From positions 2,666,001-2,730,000 of the forward strand of contig NZ_CP155552.1 of the NCBI RefSeq assembly GCF_036632915.2: a DNA stretch of 64,000 nucleotides, read 5' to 3'. The translations under genes were made by a program, and so were the position numbers. Shown piece after piece: positions 21,694 through 30,597 of the stretch (position 1 is the first letter of the stretch; each line of letters starts with the position of its first letter). The notes below the pieces were generated by a model. The model saw only the letters and a list, made by a program, of their open reading frames with translations. It was not told the DNA's origin and did no database searches. The stretch is from Faecalibacterium taiwanense. Its GTDB lineage: Bacteria > Bacillota > Clostridia > Oscillospirales > Ruminococcaceae.

Positions 21694-22641
21694 ATAGAGT
21701 TTGACACCATTCATACCGGCGATTGCCTTGAAATCCTGAAAACTCTGCCCGATGACAGCGTTCATTGCTGTGTGACATCCCCTCCGTATTACGCGCTCCG
21801 CGATTACGGCGTGGAAGCTCAGATCGGCAGAGAGACAACGCCGAAGGAATATATCTCGCGCCTGACGGAAGTGTTTACCGAAGTCAGGCGCGTTTTGCGT
21901 CCGGATGGGACGCTCTGGCTGAACATCTCGGACACTTACGCTGGGAAAGGCAATCAGGGCGATTTTGTTGACCCGAAGAACCCCAACGGCAGAAACGGTC
22001 AGGCTGTGGCTCTCAACAACAAGGTTGAGGGCTGCAAGCCGAAGGACATGATCGGCATTCCGTGGATGCTGGCTTTTGCCCTCCGCGATACCGGCTGGTA
22101 TCTGCGCAACGACATCATCTGGATGAAGGATAACCCCATGCCGGAGAGCGTGAAAGACCGATGCGCCCGCTGCTATGAGCATATTTTCCTGTTCTCCAAG
22201 TCCAAGAAGTATTTCTTTGACTACAGGGCAATCTCCGAGCCGATTGCTCCCGCAACGGCAGAACGCCTCAAGCGCGGCATGAAGGGCGGCAACAAGTACG
22301 GCAAGCCCGTTCCCGGTCAGCCTCAGCCGCAATCCATCAACCGCCCCCGTGAGCATGGCGCGATCAAGGACGCAGACATCAATCCGCTCCGCAACAAGCG
22401 CGATGTCTGGAAGATCAACACCGTCCCCTTCAAGGGCGGTCACTATGCCGCCTACCCTCCAAAGCTGGTTGAAACCTGTCTTCTCGCCGGTTGTCCAGAA
22501 GGCGGCATTGTGCTTGACCCCTTTATGGGAAGCGGCACAACCGGCATGGTTGCCTCACAGATGGGGCGTCATTTCGTGGGCATCGAGCTGAACCCTGAAT
22601 ACACCGAGCTTGCCTACAAGCGGATTGGAGGTGAAATCTGA
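21694..22641 (+). CDS. DNA (N4/N6) methyltransferase, beta-class order, start codon unclear
   Basis: About 315 aa. Motif IV TSPPYYALRDYG is near the N-terminus and motif I (VLDPFMGSGTTGMVA) near the C-terminus, which is the beta-class order. FSKSKKYFFDYRAISEPIAP and NKRDVWKINTVPFKGGHYAAYP are typical of ICE and phage solo methyltransferases. The start is odd: the strong AAGGAAGGAG at 21676-21684 is followed at the right distance only by ATA (21694, IEFDTIHTGDCLEIL), and no ATG, GTG or TTG lies nearby in frame. The open frame extends back to ATG 21559 inside the previous gene. It probably protects the element's DNA. The stop overlaps the next ATG as TGATG. Confidence 0.82.
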   Translation: MEFDTIHTGDCLEILKTLPDDSVHCCVTSPPYYALRDYGVEAQIGRETTPKEYISRLTEVFTEVRRVLRPDGTLWLNISDTYAGKGNQGDFVDPKNPNGRNGQAVALNNKVEGCKPKDMIGIPWMLAFALRDTGWYLRNDIIWMKDNPMPESVKDRCARCYEHIFLFSKSKKYFFDYRAISEPIAPATAERLKRGMKGGNKYGKPVPGQPQPQSINRPREHGAIKDADINPLRNKRDVWKINTVPFKGGHYAAYPPKLVETCLLAGCPEGGIVLDPFMGSGTTGMVASQMGRHFVGIELNPEYTELAYKRIGGEI

Positions 22642-24848
22642 TGCCCAGGGAACCGGAACTCAAAGCCCGCGACAAGGTAGTCGTGCGGATGACGCGGGAG
22701 GGCGCGGTTGAGGAAAACCTGATGGCTGGCACCGAACAGCGTGTGTCAAAGCGGCTGGAAGAGGCAGAGTTGGTAAAGCTCACTGAGACAGCCGAGCCTT
22801 CCGAAGCTCTTTCTGCGGAGGAACAGAAAAAGGTGCAGATGCGCCGTCAGCAGCGTCAGTTTCAGACGGAACACGCCGAAGATAACGACACACAGCCGCC
22901 CTCGGAAACGTCCGTCACAGAAGAGAAAAGGGCAGAAAATTCACCCCAGAATGTACCCGAACCGCTGCCTGTGTCAGAGACTCCGTTCAAGCCTCCAACT
23001 TTAGAGCAGCACGGCGTTTCTTCTCATACCGGCACGGTGATTGCCGAAACGGTTGTCACACACAAGCTGCGCAAGACCTCGGCAGTGGAGGCAGTGGATG
23101 CGGATGCCGTTCTCTCCCAAGCGGCAGAGACTTCCTCCGCAAAGCCGGTCTCGGACGATGCCGTCCCGCCCACGAAGCGGATGCAGAAGCTCGAAAGGAA
23201 GTCCGAGAAGGCGCATGAACGTCTGGATGCCGCCCGTGAAAAGCTGCCCACGCACAAGGTTCTCAAGAAAGAGCGCGTCTTTGATGAAGAGACCGGCAAG
23301 GGCAAAACCCGCCTTCATTTTGAGGATGAGCTGAAAAAGCCCAAGAGCAAAGGCAAGCTGCAATTTGAGGCAGATAAAACCGTCCGCAAGGTCGGTGACA
23401 CCCTTGCTTCCGGCATTCACGGCAAAATCCATGAGGTCGAACAGGAAAACACGGCGGTTGAGGCGGCGCATAAAACGGAGATCGCCGCTGAGACTGCCGC
23501 TCGGCATTTCAGTCATCATCGGGAAAAGAGCATCAACAAACCTTATGAGAAGGTCTCTAAGCTGGAACATAAGGCGGATGCTGCGGATGCGAAGCTCCAA
23601 TATGAGAGAAATCAGCAGGAGCATCCTGAGATGAAGAAGCAGAACATGAACAAGCACTACCAGAAGCAGAACATCAAGAAGGAATATGCCGCCGCTCGAA
23701 ATGCCGGTTCTCAGACTGCCGGGACTGCCACAAAAAGCACCGGCAAGAAGCTCGGTGAGAAGGCGTCCGACAAGATCAAGGAGTTCTTTGAGAAGAACAA
23801 GAAGGTCTTCATCTGGATCGGCGTCGGAATTGCCCTTCTCGTTTTGCTCGGTGCTGGAATCAGCTCGTGTTCGATGCTCACCTCTACCGGTTCGTCGGTT
23901 ATCGCTTCCTCCTATCTCAGCGAGGATGATGCGATGCTGGGCGCAGAAGCGCAGTATTGCCAAATGGAGCAGGAGCTGCAACGCTATCTCGACACCTACG
24001 AAAGCACTCACAACTATGATGAATACCACTTCGATCTGGATGATATTGAGCATGACCCCTATGTGCTGATCTCCATTCTCTCGGCTCTCCATGAGGGCGA
24101 GTTCACGCTGGATGAGGTGCAGGGTACGCTCCAAATGCTGTTTGAAAAGCAGTATATCCTCACCGAAGAGGTCATCATCGAAACCAGATACCGCACGGAA
24201 ACCGACACATGGACGGACGCAGACGGCAACACGCACACGGAAACCTATCGCGTCCCGTATGACTACTACATCTGCAACGTGAGGCTCGAAAACTTCAATC
24301 TCTCCCATGTCCCGGTCTACATCATGTCTCAGGAACAGCTTTCCATGTATGCGACGTATATGTCGGTGCTGGGCAACCGCGAGGATCTGTTCGGTGACTC
24401 TCCCTATGTGGACAAGTACATCACCAATCCGCCCGCTGACTACGATGTCAACCCGGAATACCTGAACGACGAGAAGTTTGCAGCGCTGATTACCGAGGCG
24501 GAAAAGTATCTCGGTTATCCGTATGTGTGGGGCGGCTCCAATCCCGACACGTCCTTTGACTGCTCCGGCTTCGTCAGCTATGTTCTCACGAACAGCGGTC
24601 TTGTGAATACCGGACGGCTGGGCGCACAGGGGCTTTACAATGTCTGTGCGCCGGTCTCAAAGGCGAATGCACAGCCCGGTGATCTTATCTTTTTCGTCGG
24701 GACGTATGACACCCCCGGCGTGTCTCACGTCGGCATCTACGTTGGTGATGGGGTCATGATCCACTGCGGCGACCCCATTCAGTACACATCCATCAACTCT
24801 TCCTATTGGCAGCAGCATTTCTACGCCTTCGGAAGACCCGCCTATTAA
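22641..24848 (+). CDS. Membrane-anchored NlpC/P60 cell-wall hydrolase (VirB1-like)
   Basis: 735 aa. About 390 N-terminal residues are charged and repetitive, with coiled-coil-like parts (RMQKLERKSEKAHERLDAAR, KVSKLEHKADAADAKLQYER). One membrane helix follows (VFIWIGVGIALLVLLGAGIS, near 395). Next comes an external domain with EEVIIETRYRTETDTW, and at about 615-735 an NlpC/P60 peptidase: YLGYPYVWGGSNPDTSFDCSG with catalytic Cys, and GVSHVGIYVGDG with His. It opens the peptidoglycan for the conjugation channel. This CD1108-like layout is standard for Tn1549-family ICEs. Confidence 0.88.
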   Translation: MPREPELKARDKVVVRMTREGAVEENLMAGTEQRVSKRLEEAELVKLTETAEPSEALSAEEQKKVQMRRQQRQFQTEHAEDNDTQPPSETSVTEEKRAENSPQNVPEPLPVSETPFKPPTLEQHGVSSHTGTVIAETVVTHKLRKTSAVEAVDADAVLSQAAETSSAKPVSDDAVPPTKRMQKLERKSEKAHERLDAAREKLPTHKVLKKERVFDEETGKGKTRLHFEDELKKPKSKGKLQFEADKTVRKVGDTLASGIHGKIHEVEQENTAVEAAHKTEIAAETAARHFSHHREKSINKPYEKVSKLEHKADAADAKLQYERNQQEHPEMKKQNMNKHYQKQNIKKEYAAARNAGSQTAGTATKSTGKKLGEKASDKIKEFFEKNKKVFIWIGVGIALLVLLGAGISSCSMLTSTGSSVIASSYLSEDDAMLGAEAQYCQMEQELQRYLDTYESTHNYDEYHFDLDDIEHDPYVLISILSALHEGEFTLDEVQGTLQMLFEKQYILTEEVIIETRYRTETDTWTDADGNTHTETYRVPYDYYICNVRLENFNLSHVPVYIMSQEQLSMYATYMSVLGNREDLFGDSPYVDKYITNPPADYDVNPEYLNDEKFAALITEAEKYLGYPYVWGGSNPDTSFDCSGFVSYVLTNSGLVNTGRLGAQGLYNVCAPVSKANAQPGDLIFFVGTYDTPGVSHVGIYVGDGVMIHCGDPIQYTSINSSYWQQHFYAFGRPAY

Positions 24849-24864
24849 AAGAAAGGAGTTTTGC

Positions 24865-25101
24865 ATGAATCCCAAGTATCAGAAGGTCCTCTCTGACATC
24901 GAGAAGGCTGAAAAGAAGAAGTCCGAAATCGAAGGACAGCTCAAGGAGCTGTACGACAAGAAGACAGAGCTGGAAAACCTTGAAATCATCAATACTGTGC
25001 GCTCTATGGTGATGGACAAGGATCAGATCATGGCATTCCTGTCTTCCATGAAGGGCGGCACCAAGCCCGCTGAAAATACGGAGGTAATCGACAATGCGTA
25101 A
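24865..25101 (+). CDS. DUF4315 family protein
   Basis: 78 aa, ATG 24865, AAAGGAG seven bases upstream. It is almost entirely a coiled coil (DIEKAEKKKSEIEGQLKELY) followed by NLEIINTVRSMVMDKDQIMA. This is the DUF4315 pattern, always found between the NlpC/P60 hydrolase and the DUF4366 protein in this ICE family. The function is unknown. It overlaps the next start by 8 bases. Confidence 0.85.
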   Translation: MNPKYQKVLSDIEKAEKKKSEIEGQLKELYDKKTELENLEIINTVRSMVMDKDQIMAFLSSMKGGTKPAENTEVIDNA

Positions 25102-25873
25102 GAAGTTTCGTTTTCTGACCATCCTTGCGGTCTGCGTCATGGTTCTGTCCTGCTTCTCGGTGACGGCGTTTGCCTACGCCGATGATACCGAGCAGAACCT
25201 TCCCGTTACGGAGGCAACCCAGCCGGAACAGCAGCCTGAGACTACTCCCGCGCCGGAAAAGCCGAAGGGTGAGCCGATTGACGATGAGGGCAACGCCTAC
25301 ACCCGCGACTTGCTCTATGATAAGGCAACCAACAAGCAGTTCATCACAGTCCAGACGAAGAGCGGCAACACCTTCTTCATTGTCATCGACTACGATGCGC
25401 CCATCAATGAGGACGAGGAACAGTACCAGACGTACTTCCTGAACATGGTCGATGAAAGCGATCTGCTTGCGCTGCTGGACGAAGATACCGCGGCTGCTCT
25501 GACCACCTGTAACTGCAAGGAAAAGTGCGCTGCCGGTCAGGTCAACACCGACTGCCCGGTCTGCAAGAATAACATGAGCGAATGCACCGGCGCAGCTCCC
25601 GCTATGCCTGAGCCGGACAAGGACGCAGAAACCGACGTCCCTGCTCCCAAGCCTGAAAAGAAATCCAATGTCGGTATGGTTCTTATCGTCTTCATCCTTG
25701 TTGGAGCTGCGGGCGCGGCGTATTACTACATCAAGTTCGTCAAGGGCAGAAAGCCCAAGGACGAGGATCTGGACTTCTTCGACGATGAAGGCTACGAGGA
25801 AGAGCCGTACATCAACGAGGATGAAGAGCCGCAGATTGCGGAGGATGTTGAAACGGACGGTGATGAGGATTGA
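25094..25873 (+). CDS. DUF4366 (CD1107-like) surface protein
   Basis: 259 aa. A signal peptide (MRKKFRFLTILAVCVMVLSC, ending near AFAYA) is followed by a Pro/Glu-rich stretch, then the DUF4366 core (DLLYDKATNKQFITVQTKSG, FFIVIDYDAP, YQTYFLNMVDESDLLALL). A cysteine cluster comes next (CNCKEKCAAGQVNTDCPVC), then a membrane helix (VGMVLIVFILVGAAGAAYYY) and a very acidic cytoplasmic tail. It is exported and anchored, probably part of the mating apparatus. The stop overlaps the topB start. Confidence 0.85.
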   Translation: MRKKFRFLTILAVCVMVLSCFSVTAFAYADDTEQNLPVTEATQPEQQPETTPAPEKPKGEPIDDEGNAYTRDLLYDKATNKQFITVQTKSGNTFFIVIDYDAPINEDEEQYQTYFLNMVDESDLLALLDEDTAAALTTCNCKEKCAAGQVNTDCPVCKNNMSECTGAAPAMPEPDKDAETDVPAPKPEKKSNVGMVLIVFILVGAAGAAYYYIKFVKGRKPKDEDLDFFDDEGYEEEPYINEDEEPQIAEDVETDGDED

Positions 25874-27939
25874 TCTTAGTCATTGCCGAAAAGCCCAGCG
25901 TTGCCCAGTCCATTGCAAAGGTGCTGGGCGCAACGTCCCGCAAGGACGGCTACATGGAAGGCGGCAATTACATCGTTTCGTGGTGCTTCGGACATCTGGT
26001 GGAGCTGGCAGACGCCAGCTCCTACGATGAGCGGTATGCCAAGTGGCGGTATGACGATCTTCCCATTGTTCCGGAAAGCTGGATGTTTGAAATCACGAAG
26101 GAAAAAGCCCAGCAGTTCAAGGTGCTGTCCTCTCTCATGAAGGACAAGCGCGTCACTGAGCTTGTCTGCGCAACCGATGCAGGACGCGAGGGTGAGTTGA
26201 TCTTCCGGCTGGTCTACAACAAAGCCGGATGCACCAAGCCCTTCAAGCGTCTGTGGATCAGCTCGTTGGAGGACTCCGCCATCCGCGAAGGCTTCAACCA
26301 TCTCCGGGACGGCAAGGAATATGACCGTCTCTATGAAGCGGCACTCAGCCGCTCGAAGGCAGACTGGATTGTCGGCATCAACGGCACCCGCCTTTTCACC
26401 ACGCTCTATCATAAGAAGCTGGTGGTCGGGCGCGTCCAGACGCCGACCCTTGCAATGCTGGTGGAGCGTGACGGGAAAATCTCAACCTTCCAGAAGGAGA
26501 AGTATTTCAACGTCCACGTCGGCAAGGGCGATCTGACCGCCGATCTGGAAAAGGTCAAAACCGAAGAGGAAGCAAAAAGAATTGCGGCGGCTTGCGAGAA
26601 AAAGCAAGCCGTCGTTTCTTCTCTCAAGTGGGAGACGAAAACCGTCAATCCTCCGAAACTCTATGATCTGACTACCTTGCAGCGCGAGGCTAACCGCTAC
26701 TACGGCTTCACCGCCCAGCAGACGCTCGATCTCGTACAAACACTCTACGAAAAGAAGCTCCTGACCTATCCGCGCACGGACAGCCAGTTTATTACGGATG
26801 ATATGGAGGACACCGCCCGTCAGGTCATTTCTATCGTCTGCCGCCAGCTTCCGCTTTTCTCCGGTGTTTCGGTTACTCCGGACATTTCCCGCGTAACCGA
26901 CAACAGCAAGGTCACAGATCACCATGCCATTCTCCCGACCGTCCAGCTTGAAAAGCAGGATGTTTCCGCACTCCCTCAGTCGGAGCAGAAAATTCTCAAT
27001 CTTGTCGGGATGCGCCTTCTGTGTGCGACCGGCGAGAAGCACACCTACGCAGAAACGCAGATCTCGCTCTCCTGCGAAGGCTATGCGTTCAAAACCAAGG
27101 GTAAGACCGTTGTTCAAAACGGCTGGAAAGCCGTCGAAGAGCTGTTCAAGGCATCCCTCAAGACAAAGGAAAAGGACGATCCCGTGAAGTCCCTGCCCGA
27201 AGTCCACGAGGGCGATATTCTGGATAGCGTGTCCGCCAGTGTTACGGAACACTTCACGACGCCTCCGAAGCAGTACACGGAAGACACGCTCCTGTCTGCG
27301 ATGGAGACTGCCGGAAACGATCAGTTCGACGATGACACCGAGAAGAAAGGTCTCGGCACTCCCGCAACCCGCGCCGGTATCATTGAAAAGCTGGTGAAAT
27401 CCGGCTTTGCAGAGCGTAAAGGAAAGTCCCTCATTCCAACGAAGGACGGCTGCAACCTTGTCTGCGTCCTGCCGGAACAGATCACCTCTCCCGCAATGAC
27501 GGCGGAATGGGAAAACACGCTCATGGAGATTGAGCGCGGCAATGCGGATGCAGACGCCTTCCTCAGCGGCATTGTCCAGATGACCGGGGATCTCGTGAAA
27601 GCCTACCCGTTTCTCTCCGATGCCGAAGCCCAGCGTTTCGGCACGGGTAAGGAGGAAATCGGCAAATGTCCCCGCTGCGGCTCTCCGGTCTACGTCGGCA
27701 AGGGCAATTTCTACTGCTCGAACAAGGAATGCTCCTTCTGCCTGTGGGAAGACAACAAGTTCTTTTCCAGCAAGAAAAAGAAGCTGACCAAGAGGATTGC
27801 AAAGGAGCTGCTGGACAAGGGCTGGTGCCGAGTGACCGGGCTTTACACGCCGAAGAAGCCCCAGCTCTACGATGCAGTGATCCAGCTGGATGACTGCGGC
27901 GGCAAATACGTCAGCTTCAAGATGGAGTTTGATCGATGA
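25870..27939 (+). CDS. topB: DNA topoisomerase III (TopB)
   Basis: 689 aa from TTG 25870, overlapping the stop of the previous gene. The Toprim domain starts at LVIAEKPSVAQSIAKVLG and includes CATDAGREGELIFR near residue 100. The active-site tyrosine is in LLTYPRTDSQFI, near 301. RAGIIEKLVKSGFAERKGKS follows. The C-terminal zinc ribbon has CPRCGSPVY and CSNKECSFC at about 598-625. Type IA topoisomerases on ICEs are thought to resolve replication or transfer intermediates. Confidence 0.95.
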   Translation: MILVIAEKPSVAQSIAKVLGATSRKDGYMEGGNYIVSWCFGHLVELADASSYDERYAKWRYDDLPIVPESWMFEITKEKAQQFKVLSSLMKDKRVTELVCATDAGREGELIFRLVYNKAGCTKPFKRLWISSLEDSAIREGFNHLRDGKEYDRLYEAALSRSKADWIVGINGTRLFTTLYHKKLVVGRVQTPTLAMLVERDGKISTFQKEKYFNVHVGKGDLTADLEKVKTEEEAKRIAAACEKKQAVVSSLKWETKTVNPPKLYDLTTLQREANRYYGFTAQQTLDLVQTLYEKKLLTYPRTDSQFITDDMEDTARQVISIVCRQLPLFSGVSVTPDISRVTDNSKVTDHHAILPTVQLEKQDVSALPQSEQKILNLVGMRLLCATGEKHTYAETQISLSCEGYAFKTKGKTVVQNGWKAVEELFKASLKTKEKDDPVKSLPEVHEGDILDSVSASVTEHFTTPPKQYTEDTLLSAMETAGNDQFDDDTEKKGLGTPATRAGIIEKLVKSGFAERKGKSLIPTKDGCNLVCVLPEQITSPAMTAEWENTLMEIERGNADADAFLSGIVQMTGDLVKAYPFLSDAEAQRFGTGKEEIGKCPRCGSPVYVGKGNFYCSNKECSFCLWEDNKFFSSKKKKLTKRIAKELLDKGWCRVTGLYTPKKPQLYDAVIQLDDCGGKYVSFKMEFDR

Positions 27940-28694
27940 CCCGCCCAAAGTATGTTGCTTCATGCAGCGGAGGCAAAGACAGCGTAGCGACGCTTTTGCT
28001 GGCTGCGCAGCACAACGAGCCGCTGGACGAGGCGGTTTTCAGCGAAGTCATGTTCGACAAAGACACAAGCGGCGAAGTCCCGGAACACCGGGACTTCATT
28101 TATGACCGGCTCAAGCCCTTCTGCGAAAAAGAGTTGGGCATCAAGTTCACCATTCTCCATGCGGACAAGACCTACGATGACGTGTTCCATCATGTCATCA
28201 CCCGCGGACCTCATAAGGGCGAGGTTCGCGGTTTTGCGTGGGCTGGAATGTGCGCGGTCAATCGGGACTGCAAAATCCCGCCCGTCCGCAAGTACAATGC
28301 CGCGCTCTCGCCGGACACTGTGAGCTATGTAGGTATCGCGCAGGATGAGCCAAAACGCCTTGCGCGTCTGGACGGTGTGAAGAAGGTCAGTCTGCTTGCC
28401 AAGTACGGCATGACGGAGGCGGACGCCTACAAGCTCTGTCAGGAACACGGGCTGCTTTCCCCGATCTACGCTCACTGCCGAAGAAACGGCTGCTGGTTCT
28501 GTCCCAACACAAGCGACTCGGAGCTGCTGCACATGGTCACAAAGCACCCGGATATGTTTGATCGGCTGATTGAATGGGAGAACGAGGATAACATCTTCCA
28601 TCGTCGGATGACGCGCAGAGAAACCCCGTCTGAGGTAAAGGCTCGTTTACTGAGCAAATCCCAGACGGGGTTTTCTTCGCACAAAAGCAAATAA
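27936..28694 (+). CDS. PAPS-reductase-like PP-loop ATP pyrophosphatase
   Basis: 252 aa, ATG 27936 overlapping the topB stop. The PP-loop SCSGGKDSVATLLLAA (residues about 9-20) marks the adenosine nucleotide alpha-hydrolase fold. Later features are RDFIYDRLKPFCEKELGIKF, RGFAWAGMCAVNRDCKIPP and a cysteine pair in RRNGCWFCPNTSDSELL. Similar phage and ICE proteins are labelled phosphoadenosine phosphosulfate reductases, but the lone PP-loop with a CxxC could equally modify nucleic acid, as DndC does. I see no Dnd partners. The last 25 codons lie across a perfect terminator, so the natural end may be shorter. Confidence 0.78.
   Translation: MTRPKYVASCSGGKDSVATLLLAAQHNEPLDEAVFSEVMFDKDTSGEVPEHRDFIYDRLKPFCEKELGIKFTILHADKTYDDVFHHVITRGPHKGEVRGFAWAGMCAVNRDCKIPPVRKYNAALSPDTVSYVGIAQDEPKRLARLDGVKKVSLLAKYGMTEADAYKLCQEHGLLSPIYAHCRRNGCWFCPNTSDSELLHMVTKHPDMFDRLIEWENEDNIFHRRMTRRETPSEVKARLLSKSQTGFSSHKSK
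28621..28675 (+). terminator. Terminator embedded in the 3' end of the PP-loop gene
   Basis: AAACCCCGTCTG (28621-28632) pairs with CAGACGGGGTTT (28662-28673), with a small GCTC/GAGC hairpin in the loop and a short T-run. It ends the long transfer operon before the ArdC-like gene. Confidence 0.7.
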
Positions 28695-28710
28695 GAAATG
28701 GAGGTTTGAG

Positions 28711-30585
28711 ATGGCTGAAAACAAAAATGCACAGCAAGTCCGCGAAATCACGGACAAGCTGGAACAGGGCATCAAGGAGCTTTTTGAATCCGAGCGGTTC
28801 AAGGAATATCTCCGCACGATGTCCAAGTTCTACAACTATTCCTTCAACAACACGCTGCTCATTGCGATGCAGAAGCCGGAGGCAACCTATGTTGCCGGTT
28901 ATACCTCGTGGCAGCGCAACTTTGACCGTCAGGTCATGAAGGGCGAAAAGGGCATCAAGATTCTTGCACCCGCGCCGTACAAGGCGCAGGAAGAGCGCGA
29001 GAAAATTGATCCTGTGACGCAGAAGCCGGTGATCGGTGCAGACGGAAAGACTGTCACGGAAACGGTCGAAGTCCTGCGTCCTGCCTTCAAGGTGGTCAGT
29101 GTCTTTGATGTTTCCCAGACGGACGGCAAGGAGCTTCCGGACATTATCGTCGATGAGCTGAAAGGCACCGTCGAAAACTACGAGGCGTTCTTCGACGCGC
29201 TCAGGCAGGAATCTCCCGTCCCTATTTCCTTTGAGGATATTCCGGGCGGCGCAAAGGGATTCTTCTCTCCGGTTGAAAGCCGTATTGCCATTCAGGAGGG
29301 CATGAGCGAAATCCAGACGGTCAAAACCGCCATTCATGAGATCGCTCACGCCAAGCTCCATGCCTTCAAGCCTGACGAGAAAGCCGCTCCCGAAGATAAG
29401 AAAGATCGTCACACCAAAGAGGTTGAGGCAGAAAGCGTAGCCTACACGGTTTGTCAGCGTTACGGCATTGAAACCTCGGACTACTCCTTTGGCTACATCG
29501 CCGGTTGGTCATCCGGCAAGGAAACCAAAGAGCTGAAAAGCTCTCTGGACACTATCCGCAAGACGGCGGCTGAGATGATCGAGGGCATTGACGCCAAGCT
29601 CAAGGTACTGCTGGCAGAGAAAGCGCAGTCCGCAGAGAAAGATACCGAAGCGCCCGCAGAGCCGATGCCGGAAGCACCCATTTACCGTGAGACGGCAAAT
29701 TACGCCTATGAAGCCGGTGAGATGGAAGCATATCGCGCCTCCCTTGCGGCAAACGAGGAATGCCGCAGGGCGATTGAAGCGGCGATCAGCTCTAACTACG
29801 GTGATAACCGTCTGGATGCGGATGCTGCCGTGAAAAGCGTCCTTGAGCAGTTCTCTCCGGAGCGCGTCCGATATGTCCTTGCAAACACCATTCAGCAGAA
29901 AGACTTCGACGGGCGCATTCCGCAGCCCCTCAAGGAGTGGGCAAAGAGTGTTGAGGTCTGCCCGGAGAATGCCTCCCGCTTCCTTGTGGATAAACCCAAT
30001 CCCGGACTGACGGCACTTTTCGTGGATGCGTTCCGTCAGCAGACCGAACCTAAGAAGGAAGTCGCTTCTGAGAAAACAGGGGAAAGAGACCCGGAGGTTG
30101 TTGCGTGGGAGAACGATGAGATTACCTCTATTGAGGTAAAAACCGTGGAGGTCAAGTCTCCCTTTGCCCCCTTGCCGGAGGAAGCGGCAAAAGCACCGAA
30201 AGCGCACCGCCTGACTGCCGAAGAGAAGGAGATCAAAGCCGCCGTCATGGATACGCTCAAGGGGCAGATTGCCTATAACAACGACGGTATGCGGGCGTCC
30301 TATCGCGCCTCTAACCATTCCTTCAATCTGCTGGCACGGAACGGCGTCAGGATCGAGGGCAACACGGTTACGCAGAATGGCGAGCCGCTGTTCAAAATCC
30401 ATCGCCGTCATGCGACGCGGAAAACGCAAGGCTGTTACCGTGAGCTGATGCCGACGCTGGAATACGTCAAGCAGGAGCAGAAACAGGAAAAGCCCTCCAT
30501 CCGTGATCAGCTCAAAGCTGCCGCGAAAACGCAGCCGGAGAAGAAGTCCCCGGTCAAATCCAAAACGCACGACATGGAGTTGTGA
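28711..30585 (+). CDS. ArdC/LtrC-like protein with zinc peptidase motif (DUF3849 region)
   Basis: 624 aa, start ATG 28711 after GGAGGT. The N-terminal 120 residues are an ArdC-type single-strand DNA-binding domain (YLRTMSKFYNYSFNNTLLIA, AGYTSWQRNFDRQVMKGEKG). An HEIAH zinc motif (VKTAIHEIAHAKLH, about 209) and DRHTKEVEAESVAY follow, as in ArdC and LtrC peptidases. Next is a DUF3849-like middle region (APIYRETANYAYEAGEMEAY) and a C-terminal helical segment, KPSIRDQLKAAAK. ArdC proteins protect incoming DNA from restriction, which suits a gene expressed early after transfer. It shares its C-terminal KxSIRDxLK signature with the next gene. Confidence 0.8.
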   Translation: MAENKNAQQVREITDKLEQGIKELFESERFKEYLRTMSKFYNYSFNNTLLIAMQKPEATYVAGYTSWQRNFDRQVMKGEKGIKILAPAPYKAQEEREKIDPVTQKPVIGADGKTVTETVEVLRPAFKVVSVFDVSQTDGKELPDIIVDELKGTVENYEAFFDALRQESPVPISFEDIPGGAKGFFSPVESRIAIQEGMSEIQTVKTAIHEIAHAKLHAFKPDEKAAPEDKKDRHTKEVEAESVAYTVCQRYGIETSDYSFGYIAGWSSGKETKELKSSLDTIRKTAAEMIEGIDAKLKVLLAEKAQSAEKDTEAPAEPMPEAPIYRETANYAYEAGEMEAYRASLAANEECRRAIEAAISSNYGDNRLDADAAVKSVLEQFSPERVRYVLANTIQQKDFDGRIPQPLKEWAKSVEVCPENASRFLVDKPNPGLTALFVDAFRQQTEPKKEVASEKTGERDPEVVAWENDEITSIEVKTVEVKSPFAPLPEEAAKAPKAHRLTAEEKEIKAAVMDTLKGQIAYNNDGMRASYRASNHSFNLLARNGVRIEGNTVTQNGEPLFKIHRRHATRKTQGCYRELMPTLEYVKQEQKQEKPSIRDQLKAAAKTQPEKKSPVKSKTHDMEL

Positions 30586-30597
30586 GAAAGGAGACGC

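Noticed and set aside
23001-24308. 435-codon open frame opposite the NlpC/P60 gene
   Set aside because: The plus-strand gene has a signature catalytic domain; the antisense frame has leucine-rich low-complexity sequence only.
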